From: Symsagittifera roscoffensis | Lineage: Eukaryota; Xenacoelomorpha; Acoela; Convolutidae | NCBI RefSeq assembly: GCF_963678635.1 | Contig: NC_087064.1 | Coordinates: 55,374,338 to 55,438,337 of the forward strand | DNA length: 64,000 nt | Direction of reading: 5' to 3' | Shown here: positions 19,583 to 29,530 of the stretch, piece by piece | How positions within the stretch are numbered: position 1 is the first letter of the stretch | Layout of the letters: each line of letters starts with the position of its first letter | Notes under the pieces: generated by a model | What the model saw: the letters and a program-made list of their open reading frames with translations, nothing else | Told to the model about the DNA's origin: nothing | The model's database searches: none | Translations under genes and position numbers: made by a program

Positions 19583-21384
19583 GCCGCCAACTTGGATCAC
19601 TACACCGATCAAATTCCCACCCAACCAATCTTACCTCTCCAATCCCAATAATACCACTTTTTGCTTTTCCGCCACCCGATTTTCCATCTAGTAATGTAAC
19701 ATCAGGCATGAATTCCGACACTAATTCACACATCTCAGTTTTATATTCCATCTCACAACTCAATAACCCGAATATTGAAACCCCCGATGAATTTGCCGAC
19801 TCAGAACCATCCCCATCCAATAATTTTCATAACTCTTCTAATTTTTCTCAACCCCCTTTTCAACCCATATTATCCAATAACCCTGACCCAATCACTTCCA
19901 CACCCTCTTATGCTTCCCAAGTTACCCCAACCTACTCCTCACTTCATTCTGACCAATCATCTCATTCTCCAGACACCCCCCGAATCTCCCCAGAGCTAGA
20001 TAATTTTATTACCCTTCAACAACAACCCTACCACCTCCATACCCCAACAATAAACCAAATCTCCTCCACAATAAATTCATCCAACCCCCCTACCCCTACA
20101 CCCTCTTCAAATTATACTGAATCATTAGCACCATCATCCACATCAACTGAATCTTCACTCAACACTAATAGAGCTTACCGCACTTTTAAAAGAAAGTTCC
20201 CCAACCATCCTTTCCCAGCAAAACCAGGAACAGCCCGTGAATACATCAACCACCCCAAGCATACTAACACAAAAGAATTTTTAGCCATCACCTTACCCTC
20301 ATTCCCACAATACACCTTAAACACCCCCCACGACACTAACGAAACACGCAACTTTGTAGATGAATACGTTTTAATGCCCACTCTCTCTTGGACCTCATAT
20401 TATCATTTTACTAACCCTCTTTGCTTACCTTTATCTAACACTCACATCGATATAGAGCGAAATACGGACATGCTATATCGACTCACTACACCACTAACCG
20501 CTAGACAATTTACTTACGTTGGATATAAAAAATCACTAAAAACACACACTGCACCTAGAGCTAACGAATATACACTCGAATACTATGATCACAACATCAT
20601 CAGAGCTAACCAAGATCAATTCTTAGACGATGATCGCTTCGCTAATCCACAAATTACCGAGAAATTTTTCATCAAGACACCATATATATTTACACTAAAC
20701 ATCTTCGACCGAAAGTTTGATCACATTATTTCAGAAGCACTAACAGACACACAAGCATACGAAAGTTTTAAAGAACGCTTCCAAATATTTTCACTAACCT
20801 TTCATTTCCTTGCACCACACGAAAGAGATTTACACTGCTCACACGATATTATGTTGCGCACTAAACAAACCCACACATATAGTTATTATCGCTTCATCCA
20901 AAATCACTTTGACCTACACACACCCTCTAGACAACCACATCATCGTTTTCAATTCATTAATTCCAAATACACTTCACCATTTTTCCTAAATTTCACATAT
21001 TGCATTAAAGATACTAACCTTCATGGTATTCTTCGCAATTATGATCCCATAACCCAAATGTACATCTTCTGTCCCATCACCAAGACCTTCAACGCCGAAG
21101 AATCCCGACCCTTCCTTATCCCGCACGAGTTTGTACAACCTATAGAAATCCCAATTTTAGAATTCATCCACAACACTAAATTCAATCACAAATTATATAA
21201 TCTAATCCAAAACACACCTTATGAGTTTGCAGTTGGCACTGAAGAACTAACCACTATCAAGGCACTCCAATTGCTTTGGCCACTGCTTCAGACTAAAAAT
21301 ATCATCCGCATCTTAGCTAAACTACTAACAACTTCCGATCTCATCCACGACATCTTCCCCCACGGTTTTTTCCCCGACGACTAA
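19579..21384 (+). CDS. 601-aa ORF after env, function unknown
   Basis: ATG 19579 overlaps the env TGA as ATGA, so translation may be coupled. Residues 1-195 are low-complexity Ser/Pro/Thr/Asn, with no membrane span. From about 196 the sequence is globular and rich in His, Tyr and Phe (TYSYYRFIQNHFDLH, TPYIFTLNIFDRKFDH), with a leucine-rich C-terminus (KALQLLWPLLQTKNIIRILA). I recognise no domain. A tegument-, matrix- or regulatory-type accessory protein is possible. Three bases after its TAA lies a consensus splice donor (CAG|GTAAGT), so an alternative transcript could end or be joined here. Base composition is richer in C than the rest of the element. Confidence 0.65.
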   Translation: MSRQLGSLHRSNSHPTNLTSPIPIIPLFAFPPPDFPSSNVTSGMNSDTNSHISVLYSISQLNNPNIETPDEFADSEPSPSNNFHNSSNFSQPPFQPILSNNPDPITSTPSYASQVTPTYSSLHSDQSSHSPDTPRISPELDNFITLQQQPYHLHTPTINQISSTINSSNPPTPTPSSNYTESLAPSSTSTESSLNTNRAYRTFKRKFPNHPFPAKPGTAREYINHPKHTNTKEFLAITLPSFPQYTLNTPHDTNETRNFVDEYVLMPTLSWTSYYHFTNPLCLPLSNTHIDIERNTDMLYRLTTPLTARQFTYVGYKKSLKTHTAPRANEYTLEYYDHNIIRANQDQFLDDDRFANPQITEKFFIKTPYIFTLNIFDRKFDHIISEALTDTQAYESFKERFQIFSLTFHFLAPHERDLHCSHDIMLRTKQTHTYSYYRFIQNHFDLHTPSRQPHHRFQFINSKYTSPFFLNFTYCIKDTNLHGILRNYDPITQMYIFCPITKTFNAEESRPFLIPHEFVQPIEIPILEFIHNTKFNHKLYNLIQNTPYEFAVGTEELTTIKALQLLWPLLQTKNIIRILAKLLTTSDLIHDIFPHGFFPDD

Positions 21385-21387
21385 CAG

Positions 21388-21466
21388 GTAAGTATGAATT
21401 AAATGAATATAACTAACTAATTAAAATATTAAAAAACTCACCATACTTTATCCATGTTTTCCTTAG
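21388..21466 (+). other. Possible 79-bp intron just after the last ORF
   Basis: The donor CAG|GTAAGTATG begins 3 bases after the stop codon at 21384. The acceptor GTTTTCCTTAG ends at 21466. Both match consensus well and the length suits a small invertebrate intron. Function (transcript export, alternative 3' end) is inferred. Confidence 0.45.
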
Positions 21467-22998
21467 ATTTTTAGCCTTCATCCGACGATCACCTACAAAA
21501 ACCACAAAAAACAAATAAAGATCGCAAATTTCATCAAACAGATTTCAACAATTCTATTAATCTCTTACACTTATAAATTTATAAATTTAATACCAATGCA
21601 GTAAATTCATTTCTAAAATTTTCCCCACAAGCAGTAAATCTAATTATGATGAAAATTTGTAACTTAAAATTCCCCCATAACTAGCAGTAAATTTACAAAT
21701 TCTATGCAGTAAATTAATAAAATGCAAATGCAGTACTAACCTTTTGATATTCTCATTTATTCGCACAGAAATTCTATCCACACTCGCACAGCTCGCCCAC
21801 GAAGAATTGTTTAAAATAATGAATTTCAGTTTCAAGTTTTCACACTCAACAACTCTAACATATAATAACATGTTTCAAACTTTCCTTTAACCCGGTTGGA
21901 AAGGAATCATATACTAAACAAAACTAACCAACGCAGCTTACTAAATACCACAAATCATAGAATAACAGCATGACTAAGAAAAGGAAACCAACGGTACCCA
22001 AACCGGATTAACCCAGTTTAAAACTGGATAATTTATTCTTTTGAAGACTATTATAAAGTCTAAGAAAGAAATAATAAAACACAAAAAAGTCGAAAGACAA
22101 ACCCATACCACGAACAATTTGCTTTTTGGAAAAAGGACATAACCAACAAGACATAAGAAAAACCACAACAAACCCAACATAAAACGTTGTCACATAACAG
22201 GACCCCTCACAAAAACCGCATGAAATCATACTCCCACTCCTGGCCTAACCCACCAGGAAGGACGTCCTGAGCATGCTCTATAGCCGGCCTAACCCACCGC
22301 GCTACATCCACGCTTTGTGACCACACCTCTATTTTTAATAAGAGCTACTCAAGTGTGAGTAACTCTTCAAAATAACCGAACTAAAACAAAAAGCTTTTGT
22401 GAAAACAACTAACTAAAATCATAATTAAAAAATATTAAACTAATAAATGTTTTATAAAATGTAAATTACATTATGCAATACATAGATCAGAATACAACAC
22501 CAAAGACGAACATCTAAAGACAAAACGACCCCACTACACTCGAGAGAGAATGACCAACCACAATCGATATGCCACTCACAATCACAACTCAAAGGATTTA
22601 GAGTACGACTTGACTTCGCAGAAAAGGACTTCATTGAACTAGACCAATGACCACCTCGATGTTCAAGTATACGTACAGATCCGAGTAACCAGGCATCCCC
22701 TCCACGCACAATCTCCACGCCATTCCCAAATTAGATCAGACACAAAAGAAGTTCTCCACGCAGAACAGAAAAACCTGACATAGCAAACCATTCTGAAATC
22801 AGATTTGAGTTTGTTGCAAAGACTTAGTCGTTGTCACTAGAAGACACAACGTCTTATGTCTCTAACTCCAGCTTCCTGGAACTTCTTTAACAAAGAGGAA
22901 ACAGAAGAAATAAGATGTTCGCCAAACACCAACGTCCATCATCCATCCTTCGAATTGCAGAAGAACTATTCTAAAAAACTCTGTAAAACCCGGATGGG
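21467..22998 (+). promoter_or_regulatory. 3' untranslated region of the LTR element with direct repeats and hairpins
   Basis: No credible ORF is present. Five GCAGTAA/GCAGTAC motifs occur between 21598 and 21738 (21598, 21631, 21684, 21706, 21731). A 15-bp palindrome CCAGTTT-A-AAACTGG lies near 22014. A hairpin TCCTGG-CCTAACCCA-CCAGGA is at 22239-22259, followed by GGACGTCC, and GGCCTAACCCACC recurs at about 22276. The last 308 bases (22691-22998) are conserved in the partial element at 1-308. Repeated short motifs outside the LTR are reminiscent of the regulatory/insulator block of gypsy, but position and sequence differ. Confidence 0.5.
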
Positions 22999-23408
22999 TG
23001 GAACCTGATCTAGACTACATTTTATGATTGGATAATTTAGATATTTTACCAATGTAAAGTATTTAATATTAACCAATCATGATCCATCTAACTAACAACC
23101 CACTTATTTGTAAGTGCTGAAGTTACTTGTAATTTCAGCACCAGAGAGATTTGAATTTAACTTAGAAATTAGTTGGACTCTCCTGAGCACTTCAGCAGCC
23201 GCAATAAACCAGTATACCCTAGATCTATTGAGCCTAGCAGAGACTAGTTAAACAACCTGAGACTAGATAGTATAAGAGTAAGATTAGGATCGGTATTAGA
23301 CTAAGAAGTTGCACGAATCTATCCGGCCGAAAATAAGATAGCGTGACGAGCAGACGGTGTACCCTATCCGAAATTACTCTATGAGTTAACCAACTCGGTC
23401 CTAACTCA
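22999..23408 (+). repeat. 3' LTR
   Basis: It is 410 bp and reads as identical to 4491-4900. The bases just before it (GGATGGG) are purine-rich but short for a polypurine tract; a longer purine run (AAAGAGGAAACAGAAGAAA, about 22892-22910) lies some 90 bp upstream. Confidence 0.95.
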
Positions 23409-23412
23409 AAAG
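23409..23412. repeat. Right target-site duplication AAAG
   Basis: AAAG directly follows the CA of the 3' LTR and matches 4487-4490. Confidence 0.88.
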
Positions 23413-23783
23413 TACAAAAGGATAGATTTTGCTACTTGTAACAAATCAATTATGGCAAATTAGCTTCCTTGAACTAATTTGGAACGATTTCTAAGACGGA
23501 TTAACTCTCCGCTTACGCGTTAATAAAGCGAAATATATCGCGCGCTAATTGTACCAAATTGGCCATCATGGCAATCTTTAAACCCCCATAACTTTACGAA
23601 AAATGATCACAGGTGAAATATCTTTTCAAATTTGAGCTCAGGACAACAATAGCTTTCGAATGATATAAAAAAGTTCCGTCAAAAATGGCTAGATAAAAAG
23701 TCGAAATTTGTCTGAAGAAAACAAAACCCACCCCGAGCACAAATATTCCGTTACTTTCGTATCGAAAGTCGGAACAAAAAGTA
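23409..23783 (+). repeat. Dispersed repeat, right part (host site of the LTR element)
   Basis: Colinear with 53513-53889 at clearly over 85 percent identity by eye. The left part of the same repeat precedes the 5' LTR (about 4350-4490). It holds no ORF of note and contains runs such as CGCTTACGCGTTAATA and TATCGCGCG. The family is unknown. Confidence 0.8.
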
Positions 23784-24747
23784 ATCAATTTGTATCAAAT
23801 GTAAAAAAATCAATAATAATTTTTGCTGACCAAAAGCGAAAAAAAAGAATTTGCCTAAATTCTGACTGGTTAAGAACTAAACCATGTGCTACGAAATGTT
23901 TCATGTTTCATTCAGCTTAAAAAATTGGCTTTTCATAGATCAATTTGTTCATGCTTAGTTTTGTATTTTGAGGAAAACACTTTGTTTACTTGAAAATAAT
24001 CTTTAACCAACGGACACACAAGAAGACAAACGCTTTATACACTGCTTTTTCTTCAGACAGGATACTCTGCGGCACTGGTTCAAAGTTTAAAGTGCCGAAA
24101 GTTTAACCAGGAAATTGTCAAACTTGCTAACGAGAACCGTTGCAAATAGACGAGCAAAGAGAGCTGACATCCGCCCGAATTTGATATACGTTACGCCAAA
24201 CTAAAACGCGTTCAGGGCGCTCTTGTTCAGGAGGTGGAAAATCTGTTATGTGAGTCACGGTTGATGGGCTCGCTTAAGAAAAACATAACAAAACGTCTCA
24301 ACAGGAACAAGTAAAATTATCAATGCAGCGCAATACAGTCAAAGTGATACCTGTTAATAGTTCTCTGGTTTCAAAATCTCAAACAAGCGAACAAGCCTTC
24401 AGTTCAACCGACTTAAGCACCTTTTTACTTTTATAAGTATTAAATCAAACTGGTAATCAATCCACATCAGCGAACCGCTTGTGAAAAAAAACACTCACGT
24501 GGGCATCATACTGTCCTGAAACAGACACACAAAGAGCGTTTTCAAGGATAACTCTTGGTTTCTCCGCTGTCGACTCCCGGTACCAAGAAAAAATTTTTTT
24601 CCGACATGGAATATTTTATATCTAATTGAGTTTTTTGGTAATAAATTGTTTGTGAAATGTTTAAATGAAGCAGGGATTTTCTTAAATTTCATCATTTCTG
24701 ATCAGAAATTAGCTAAGTCTAGCCTATTTCTAGCTAGAAAAAATTTC
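23784..24747. other. Unassigned stretch between dispersed repeat and Polinton
   Basis: No ORF longer than about 70 codons and no motif I recognise. It ends at the tRNA-like sequence next to the Polinton terminus. Confidence 0.5.
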
Positions 24748-24811
24748 TCCTGGCGGAGCTCGTGACCTGCCATTGTGAGCAGGTTGTACTAACCACTAGT
24801 CCACAGGCAGT
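24748..24811 (-). repeat. tRNA-like sequence (possible SINE head or tRNA pseudogene)
   Basis: On the minus strand the sequence GTGGACTAGTGGTTAGTAC resembles a Pol III A-box / D-arm. It is followed by a stem CCTGC...GCAGG with an eight-base loop where an anticodon arm would be. The B-box position (GGTCACGAGCTCC) is poor and the acceptor pairing is only partial (CCTG/CAGG). It is therefore not a functional tRNA. It abuts the left Polinton end. Confidence 0.35.
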
Positions 24812-25060
24812 AGTAGAAGAGTGAGGGTAGGTGGGGGGTGGGTGCAGACCCCTATGTATTAAGAAAGGAAACAAAGCATCCAGTCTGCAATCTATGTTTT
24901 AAGATAGGGAATAGACTTCCTATGTATAAGGTTTCCTAATGTGTTAATATGGTAAGGTTACAGTGTGATGGTAAGTTTCAGAAATTTTTTTCGTCGCCCG
25001 ATTTTTTTTGAGCTCGATTGTGCCGATACTTGCGTTTCTTAGCTAACTTCTACGATTTGT
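24809..25060. repeat. Left terminal inverted repeat of the Polinton
   Basis: The complement of 40720-40950 aligns here over about 230-250 bp. Shared landmarks are AGTAGTAG at the tip, CTATGTATTAAGA, CCTAATGTGTTAAT, CAGTGTGATGGTAA and GAGCTCGA. Identity is moderate, with indels, consistent with an old insertion. Confidence 0.8.
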
Positions 25061-26102
25061 GATATCTAGGGGATATCTTGTCCTACAAAACTTCGATATG
25101 GTAAGTTTCAGATGCTAGGTTTCAGAAATTTTTCAGAAATTTTTTCATGTTTTACTTGCAAAGACATTTTTATCTTGAAAAAACTTTTTTATCTTGAAAA
25201 ATCGAATGATTTTTTTTGGATGGTAAGTATCAAATGGTAAGTTTCGACAAAAATAAAGTTTCGATTTGGAATCATGAACTAATAAATGACAGAAGAGTTT
25301 TTTTTCATAAAATCTACTAAATAATTATTTCATTTTATGCATATTCCCTCAGGTTATCTGGAGGAAATTGACAAGAGAGGATTATCTTTGACAGTTTAAT
25401 TTTTCCTCTCCACGAGATATCAGAGGAACCTTGACACTTCCTCATGGTTGATTACTTTCATATTCTACTAAATCTTCTATTCCCCAGGCTATCTGGAGAA
25501 AGATTGACAACTCCATTATACTTATTACTTTCATGATTTATTTTATCTTTTTTCTAATAATTATCCCAGGATCATATGACAGATGCACATTAGCATTTCC
25601 CCTTGGAGTTATTAAAGCTTGAATTGCTTTCTTGGGGGATAAAATTTTATATTTCTATAAAAAATGGAAATACATCCAATCAAAAATTCTCATCCAAATT
25701 TGTCAATTGCTCTGCCCCGGTAAAAATTTACATTGAGAAAGATATAGTATCATAAATTTTTTTGTGTCTGATTTTTTTGTATGATAATTTTTCGATCTTT
25801 CTGAAAGTAAACTTTCAAGAAGATTATGCAATTCACTAGAAGTTGATTATATATTTCGTAAATTTATCTTTTCTATCGTTAATCCTTTCAATTGGGTACT
25901 ACAATATCCATATTTCATCATCATTCTCTGTGCATTTCACCAAAAGTTTAGTTCCTAAGATGCTTTTTGAAAAAAATTGAAGAACTTAAGGAGTTAAATT
26001 ACATAAATAGAAAAACAATTCACTGCATCGTGTAGTAAATTTACTGCAAAAGCTTACTTTTTCATAAAAAAATGCACTTTTACATGAAATTATTTATGAA
26101 AT
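25061..26102. other. Polinton left-end non-coding region with short repeats
   Basis: ATGGTAAGTTTC-type motifs recur around 24970, 25098, 25200 and 25217. Between 25345 and 25520 a unit containing TATCTGGAG or ATATCAGAGG followed by TTGACA repeats three times at 67-74 bp spacing. No gene is visible. Confidence 0.5.
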
Positions 26103-26475
26103 TCAAAACATGCACATCATAAACTCTATTAAAGTACTTCTGGAGGAATTAGAAAAAATTGTTGAATCAATTGCGTAAAACCCAAACAAATTATCAGTTT
26201 TTTTGTAGCTTTCGAGGAACCATTCGGCGAAACTTCTTTGTCGAAAAGGAGTGAGCTGATGACTTTCTACTAAAAGATTCAGCAAAGGAGTAACTTTTGT
26301 CCAGTCGAGCAATCATGATCCAGTGTTCTACTTTATCATGGTTTGGGATTGAGTTAATAGTTGCAAAAGAGTATTTTGTTAGTTGGGATACTTCATCAGA
26401 CGGGGAAGATTCCATGTACTTGAATCTTGGCTGAGGAATTCTTTCAATAATTCGCAGAAGTGAAAAGTTATCCAT
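26103..26475 (-). pseudogene. Polinton adenovirus-type cysteine protease remnant
   Basis: The reading starts at ATG 26475 on the minus strand. The segment EHWIMIARLDKSYSFAES contains the expected catalytic His followed by the conserved hydrophobic strand. KKFRRMVPRKLQK and then DNLFGFYAI follow after a one-base frameshift in an A run (about 26200). In this family the position before GFYA is the catalytic Cys; here it is Phe (codon TTT). The role would be capsid protein maturation. With frameshift plus active-site loss it is non-functional. It lies downstream of the capsid genes on the same strand, the usual Polinton order. Confidence 0.8.
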
Positions 26476-26571
26476 CTTTGCAATTGTAAGCTAATTTACA
26501 TCTAAAAACTTTATAAAATGATAGTTTGATAGTGCACTTTAGGACGGAAAAGAAAGATCAATGACTTACAC

Positions 26572-26826
26572 TTATTTAGGTATTGAATCGACAAAGTCCC
26601 GCACACAAGCCTTGTGTAGTGGGCAAAAGTTTTTGAACACTGTGTTACAGTCGAGGTTGAAGAAAAGTCTCGGGTTTTTATTTAAATAACCTTCATTCTC
26701 TACTTTTTCTGGAGATTTAGCTCTGAAGAAAAAGAAATTAGATAGTAGAGAGACAATAACGATGGAAAGTCCAAAGAAAATTACAAAGTTTTTATAGGAA
26801 CCGGAAAACTCAAAAAAGTTTAACAA
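26572..26826 (-). CDS. 84-aa ORF with one membrane span, unknown
   Basis: One clear hydrophobic span (NFVIFFGLSIVIVSLLSNFFFF, about residues 13-34) is followed by a polar tail with three Cys. It lies between the protease and major capsid remnants on the same strand, so it may be a small Polinton membrane protein. I recognise no family. It may be only a fragment. Confidence 0.4.
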   Translation of the reverse strand: MLNFFEFSGSYKNFVIFFGLSIVIVSLLSNFFFFRAKSPEKVENEGYLNKNPRLFFNLDCNTVFKNFCPLHKACVRDFVDSIPK

Positions 26827-27060
26827 TTGTACGACTCTTCGAATTTTTCATTTTAAATTTTGGATATTCTTTCTCCCAAGTCTATCACTTCCGTTACTTG
26901 CTCCAAGGGAGATTGGAAAAGCATTTCTAATCTTGAGCTTCTTCCGGATTAGAAGTCTGAACAATTCAACTAATCACCTGCATCCTGTAGTGAAATCAAG
27001 TCAAAAACTAGAACCTAGTGATTTTGAAATTTTTCCATAGGAAGAACTGGAAAAATTTAG

Positions 27061-28020
27061 TTAAACTGCATTGCGTTCACTGTTGTAACATAATGGTGAC
27101 AAGGAGAAGAAATTGCACCATGAAATTGCCCTTGCACCTCGAAAAATTCTAAGCTCCCTCAAATGAAAATGTTGATAGTTGAAAGATCCCTCAACGGCTG
27201 AATTTGTATTCATTGCAACAGCTGTTTTTCTGATTGGAGCTTTTTTGAAAACTTTTTCCTGAATAGAGGGTTTTGACGAGATGGAATGATAAAGGTTCTT
27301 GCTATTGTTTCCATGCAATTGTAATGAGCAGGTTCCCTTTCCAAATTCCATTGCAAGCATTGATGATTAGGTTCAGCTACTAAAATTCTTCAAGGGAACA
27401 GCGATTAATCAACAGTTTTTAGATTAACATTTGGATTATCAGACAACATGTAAAACTTAAGTCTAGCTCGAGTTAATTTGATTCGAAATTATGTTTTTGT
27501 TAGTAATAGTTTTTCACAAGTAAACAATTCAATGGCAAGCCTGCATAAGTGAAAAAGTTATCCCTGCTCCTAATGAATTTGATCTATCAGTGAGCGGATA
27601 CCTATCAAATGCTTCCGTAATTTTTTCAAAACTGTATCCATGACAAGCAAGTATTCCTTTATTACTCACTGCCGACCAGTTGAATTCGTTCGATATTTGT
27701 GCCTGATGAGGATATAATCCATTGGCGGTGTAAACTATTATATTGTTAAAATAAATTCCACATTTGGAGAATAGTGACTGTAGTTGATTATTTACATAAA
27801 TTTAGTAAGGATCTGGTTGCTAACCTGAATCATCCTCGGATTTTCCTTTATGTTCTGCTTTTTCCTTCTTGAAATCATCAAACAATCTTCCTTTGAATAA
27901 TTGAAGATTTAAACTGAGGTGGGTATCACGCCTATCCAAATGAAGATCATGGTCCCTCTCAAAATTATAATCAAAGCTGCTTTCATCTAGAGAAGTACTG
28001 GGAAATGCTTCTAGTGTAAA
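27061..28020 (-). pseudogene. Polinton major capsid (double jelly-roll) protein remnant
   Basis: Minus-strand pieces in three frames. N-terminal part at 28010-27826 (RDTHLSLNLQLFKGRLFDDF); middle at 27770-27540 (NGLYPHQAQISNEFNWSAV, GILACHGYSFEK); C-terminal part at 27360-27061 (APIRKTAVAMNTNSAV, FHLRELRIFRGARAI). These are the conserved blocks of Polinton major capsid proteins. A stretch with stops near 27780-27830, bounded by GTTAGC and CTACAG, could be a short intron, but the phase does not fit cleanly, so frameshift decay is the simpler reading. No intact protein can be made. Confidence 0.78.
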
Positions 28021-28199
28021 AGATTAAAAATTGTTTCAAAAACTGGGTCTTCATCAAAAATCTCAAAGAAGAATTTGTAAAAACTCCGTACCGGAAACAA
28101 CTACATTGATTTACACTCGTTTTATTTGTCAAAACTGTCTTGTGAGAGCGACTGGTTTTCGAACTTTTTTTTCTAGTGTCATGCTTAGATTTTTTTTCA

Positions 28200-28455
28200 C
28201 CCTAACTGTTTTCTCTTTTTGTTCCAACATCTTTTGCAAATGTTTTTTTTCGTCCACTGACAACTTCTCCAACCTCTAGAACAGCCAATACAAATAAATA
28301 TGCTCGGATTCTTTTTGCAGCTGGGATTAAACTTTTTTAAATAAAAGGAATTGCAGTTCTCGCAAGAAATTGTGCAAGAGCATCAAAACCTCTTCCACGC
28401 TGTCTCGCATGTCCATGAAAAATAGGAAAAGTAACTGAACTTTGAGCAACTATTT
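28200..28455 (-). pseudogene. Small basic Polinton capsid-associated protein remnant
   Basis: The minus-strand reading contains FPIFHGHARQRGRGFDALAQ, then after one stop ALEVGEVVSGRKKTFAKD-like sequence (observed VLEVGEVVSGRKKTFAKDVG). This Gly-rich start followed by a hydrophobic helix and a basic tail resembles a small protein often found between the capsid genes of Polintons. A coiled, Lys-rich frame continues to about 28160. At least one stop and one frameshift are present. Confidence 0.5.
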
Positions 28456-28467
28456 CGTATAGAAAAA

Positions 28468-29031
28468 AATTCAAAATTGATCAATCGAAATCTTGCGAAA
28501 CAAGAGAACAAATCGTGAATTTCCTACGGACACGAATGGAATCTTTTCACCTGTAGTATCCCTTAGTGCTATGGAAAGAGTTTTAAAAAAATTTTAATTT
28601 GTAGATTCGTAAAGGATTTGTCCTAAGGTATTTTGTCTCCATTTTTTACTTTGGAATTGAAAAAAACACAACGCAGTATAGGAGTTTTTGTATCGCCCAC
28701 TATATTATATTCTATGTCACTATAAATCATCAGGGAATATATTGTATATACCGTAAGAATACTGAGATTAATGTGGAGTTTTCCTTTCTTTAGAAACCCG
28801 TCTGTTTTTTTCTGAACCACAACCAAAAATTTGGCTGATGTCAGCACTTTGATTTATAAACACTAACTGATCCTCAGATAAATGAATGTCTATTTTTTGT
28901 CTTATCTTATCTATTGACACATAAATTCCGTTAAATTCATTATTTTGTGCACCTATGCGTTTTTGAACTTTGTCATTCATGGCTACAACTATATCAACAA
29001 AACTTGGGTAAAAGCCAGGCTCAATATGCAT
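28468..29031 (-). pseudogene. Polinton minor capsid / penton-like protein remnant
   Basis: Starts at ATG 29031 (MHIEPGFYPSFVDIV). Recognisable blocks follow in order across frameshifts: FINQSADISQIFGC, SLMIYSDIEYNIVGDTK, RCVFFNSKVKNGD, and at the end TGEKIPFVSVGNSRFVLLF near 28540-28490, then a stop at about 28468. These blocks are characteristic of the Polinton protein thought to form pentons. Stops and frameshifts (for example around 28580) break it. Confidence 0.75.
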
Positions 29032-29530
29032 AGGTTGAACCTTTCTTTTTGTTCCGAACTTTCTCGCCCATCTATGAAAGTAAACTTTCCGTCAGTGAAG
29101 TTTTGGTACAATGGAAGTTACAATACTTCTGAAATAGCAACCTTCCATTCTCCTTTAGGATGTATTTATTCCGGTAGACAAATTATACGTGAACTAAGAC
29201 TCTTATTCGGATAACAAGTAAAAGAAGCATTAGAACTTAGTTCAATACTAAAAGAACCCTTGACAACTAATCGATAGCGATTTATTTTACAAAATAACTT
29301 ACCTTTAATCTAAACGTTTTCTCAGCTTTTCAGCTGTTTTTCATAAAATGTTCCCAGAGTTTCTTATTTTTTGAGGTCTTTGATTATGTATGTTGGACAT
29401 TTTTTTTGTAGTCATTGACGAAATTTCAAAATTTTTGCCTGTAAACTGTGGTTTGTATCCTTTTCGGACCGGAATACTTCTTTTCGAAATTCCCACTCTA
29501 TTCCCAATTTTCAGTTTAGTTTAGTATATT
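29032..29530. other. Gap between capsid and integrase remnants
   Basis: Open frames here (for example 28945-29214 plus) run antisense to the capsid remnant and have no independent support. No other signal seen. Confidence 0.5.

Larger units (their letters stand above)
4491..23408 (+). mobile_element. Complete 18.9-kb enveloped Ty3/gypsy-type LTR element (endogenous-retrovirus-like)
   Basis: It is bounded by two 410-bp LTRs that I read as identical, flanked by an AAAG target duplication, with a primer binding site just inside the 5' LTR. The pol order PR-RT-RNaseH-IN with a GPY/F module places it in Ty3/gypsy. At about 18.9 kb it is far longer than usual gypsy elements (5-9 kb) because of a 1.25-kb leader, two ORFs before gag, a 6.6-kb block after pol (two membrane ORFs, a Met-free ORF, env, a 601-aa ORF) and a 1.6-kb 3' region. 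The sense strand is strikingly A-rich and G-poor. Apart from one in-frame TAA, all large frames are open. Identical LTRs and intact frames suggest recent insertion. Confidence 0.93.

Noticed and set aside
22452..22718. 88-aa minus-strand ORF in the 3' region of the LTR element
   Set aside because: Antisense, no domain, and only its last part is covered by the second copy at 1-308. No support.
4491..23408. Assignment of the LTR element to BEL/Pao, suggested by the chuvirus-like env
   Set aside because: The RT/RNase H/integrase motifs, GPY/F module and 4-bp target duplication fit Ty3/gypsy. An RT tree would settle it.
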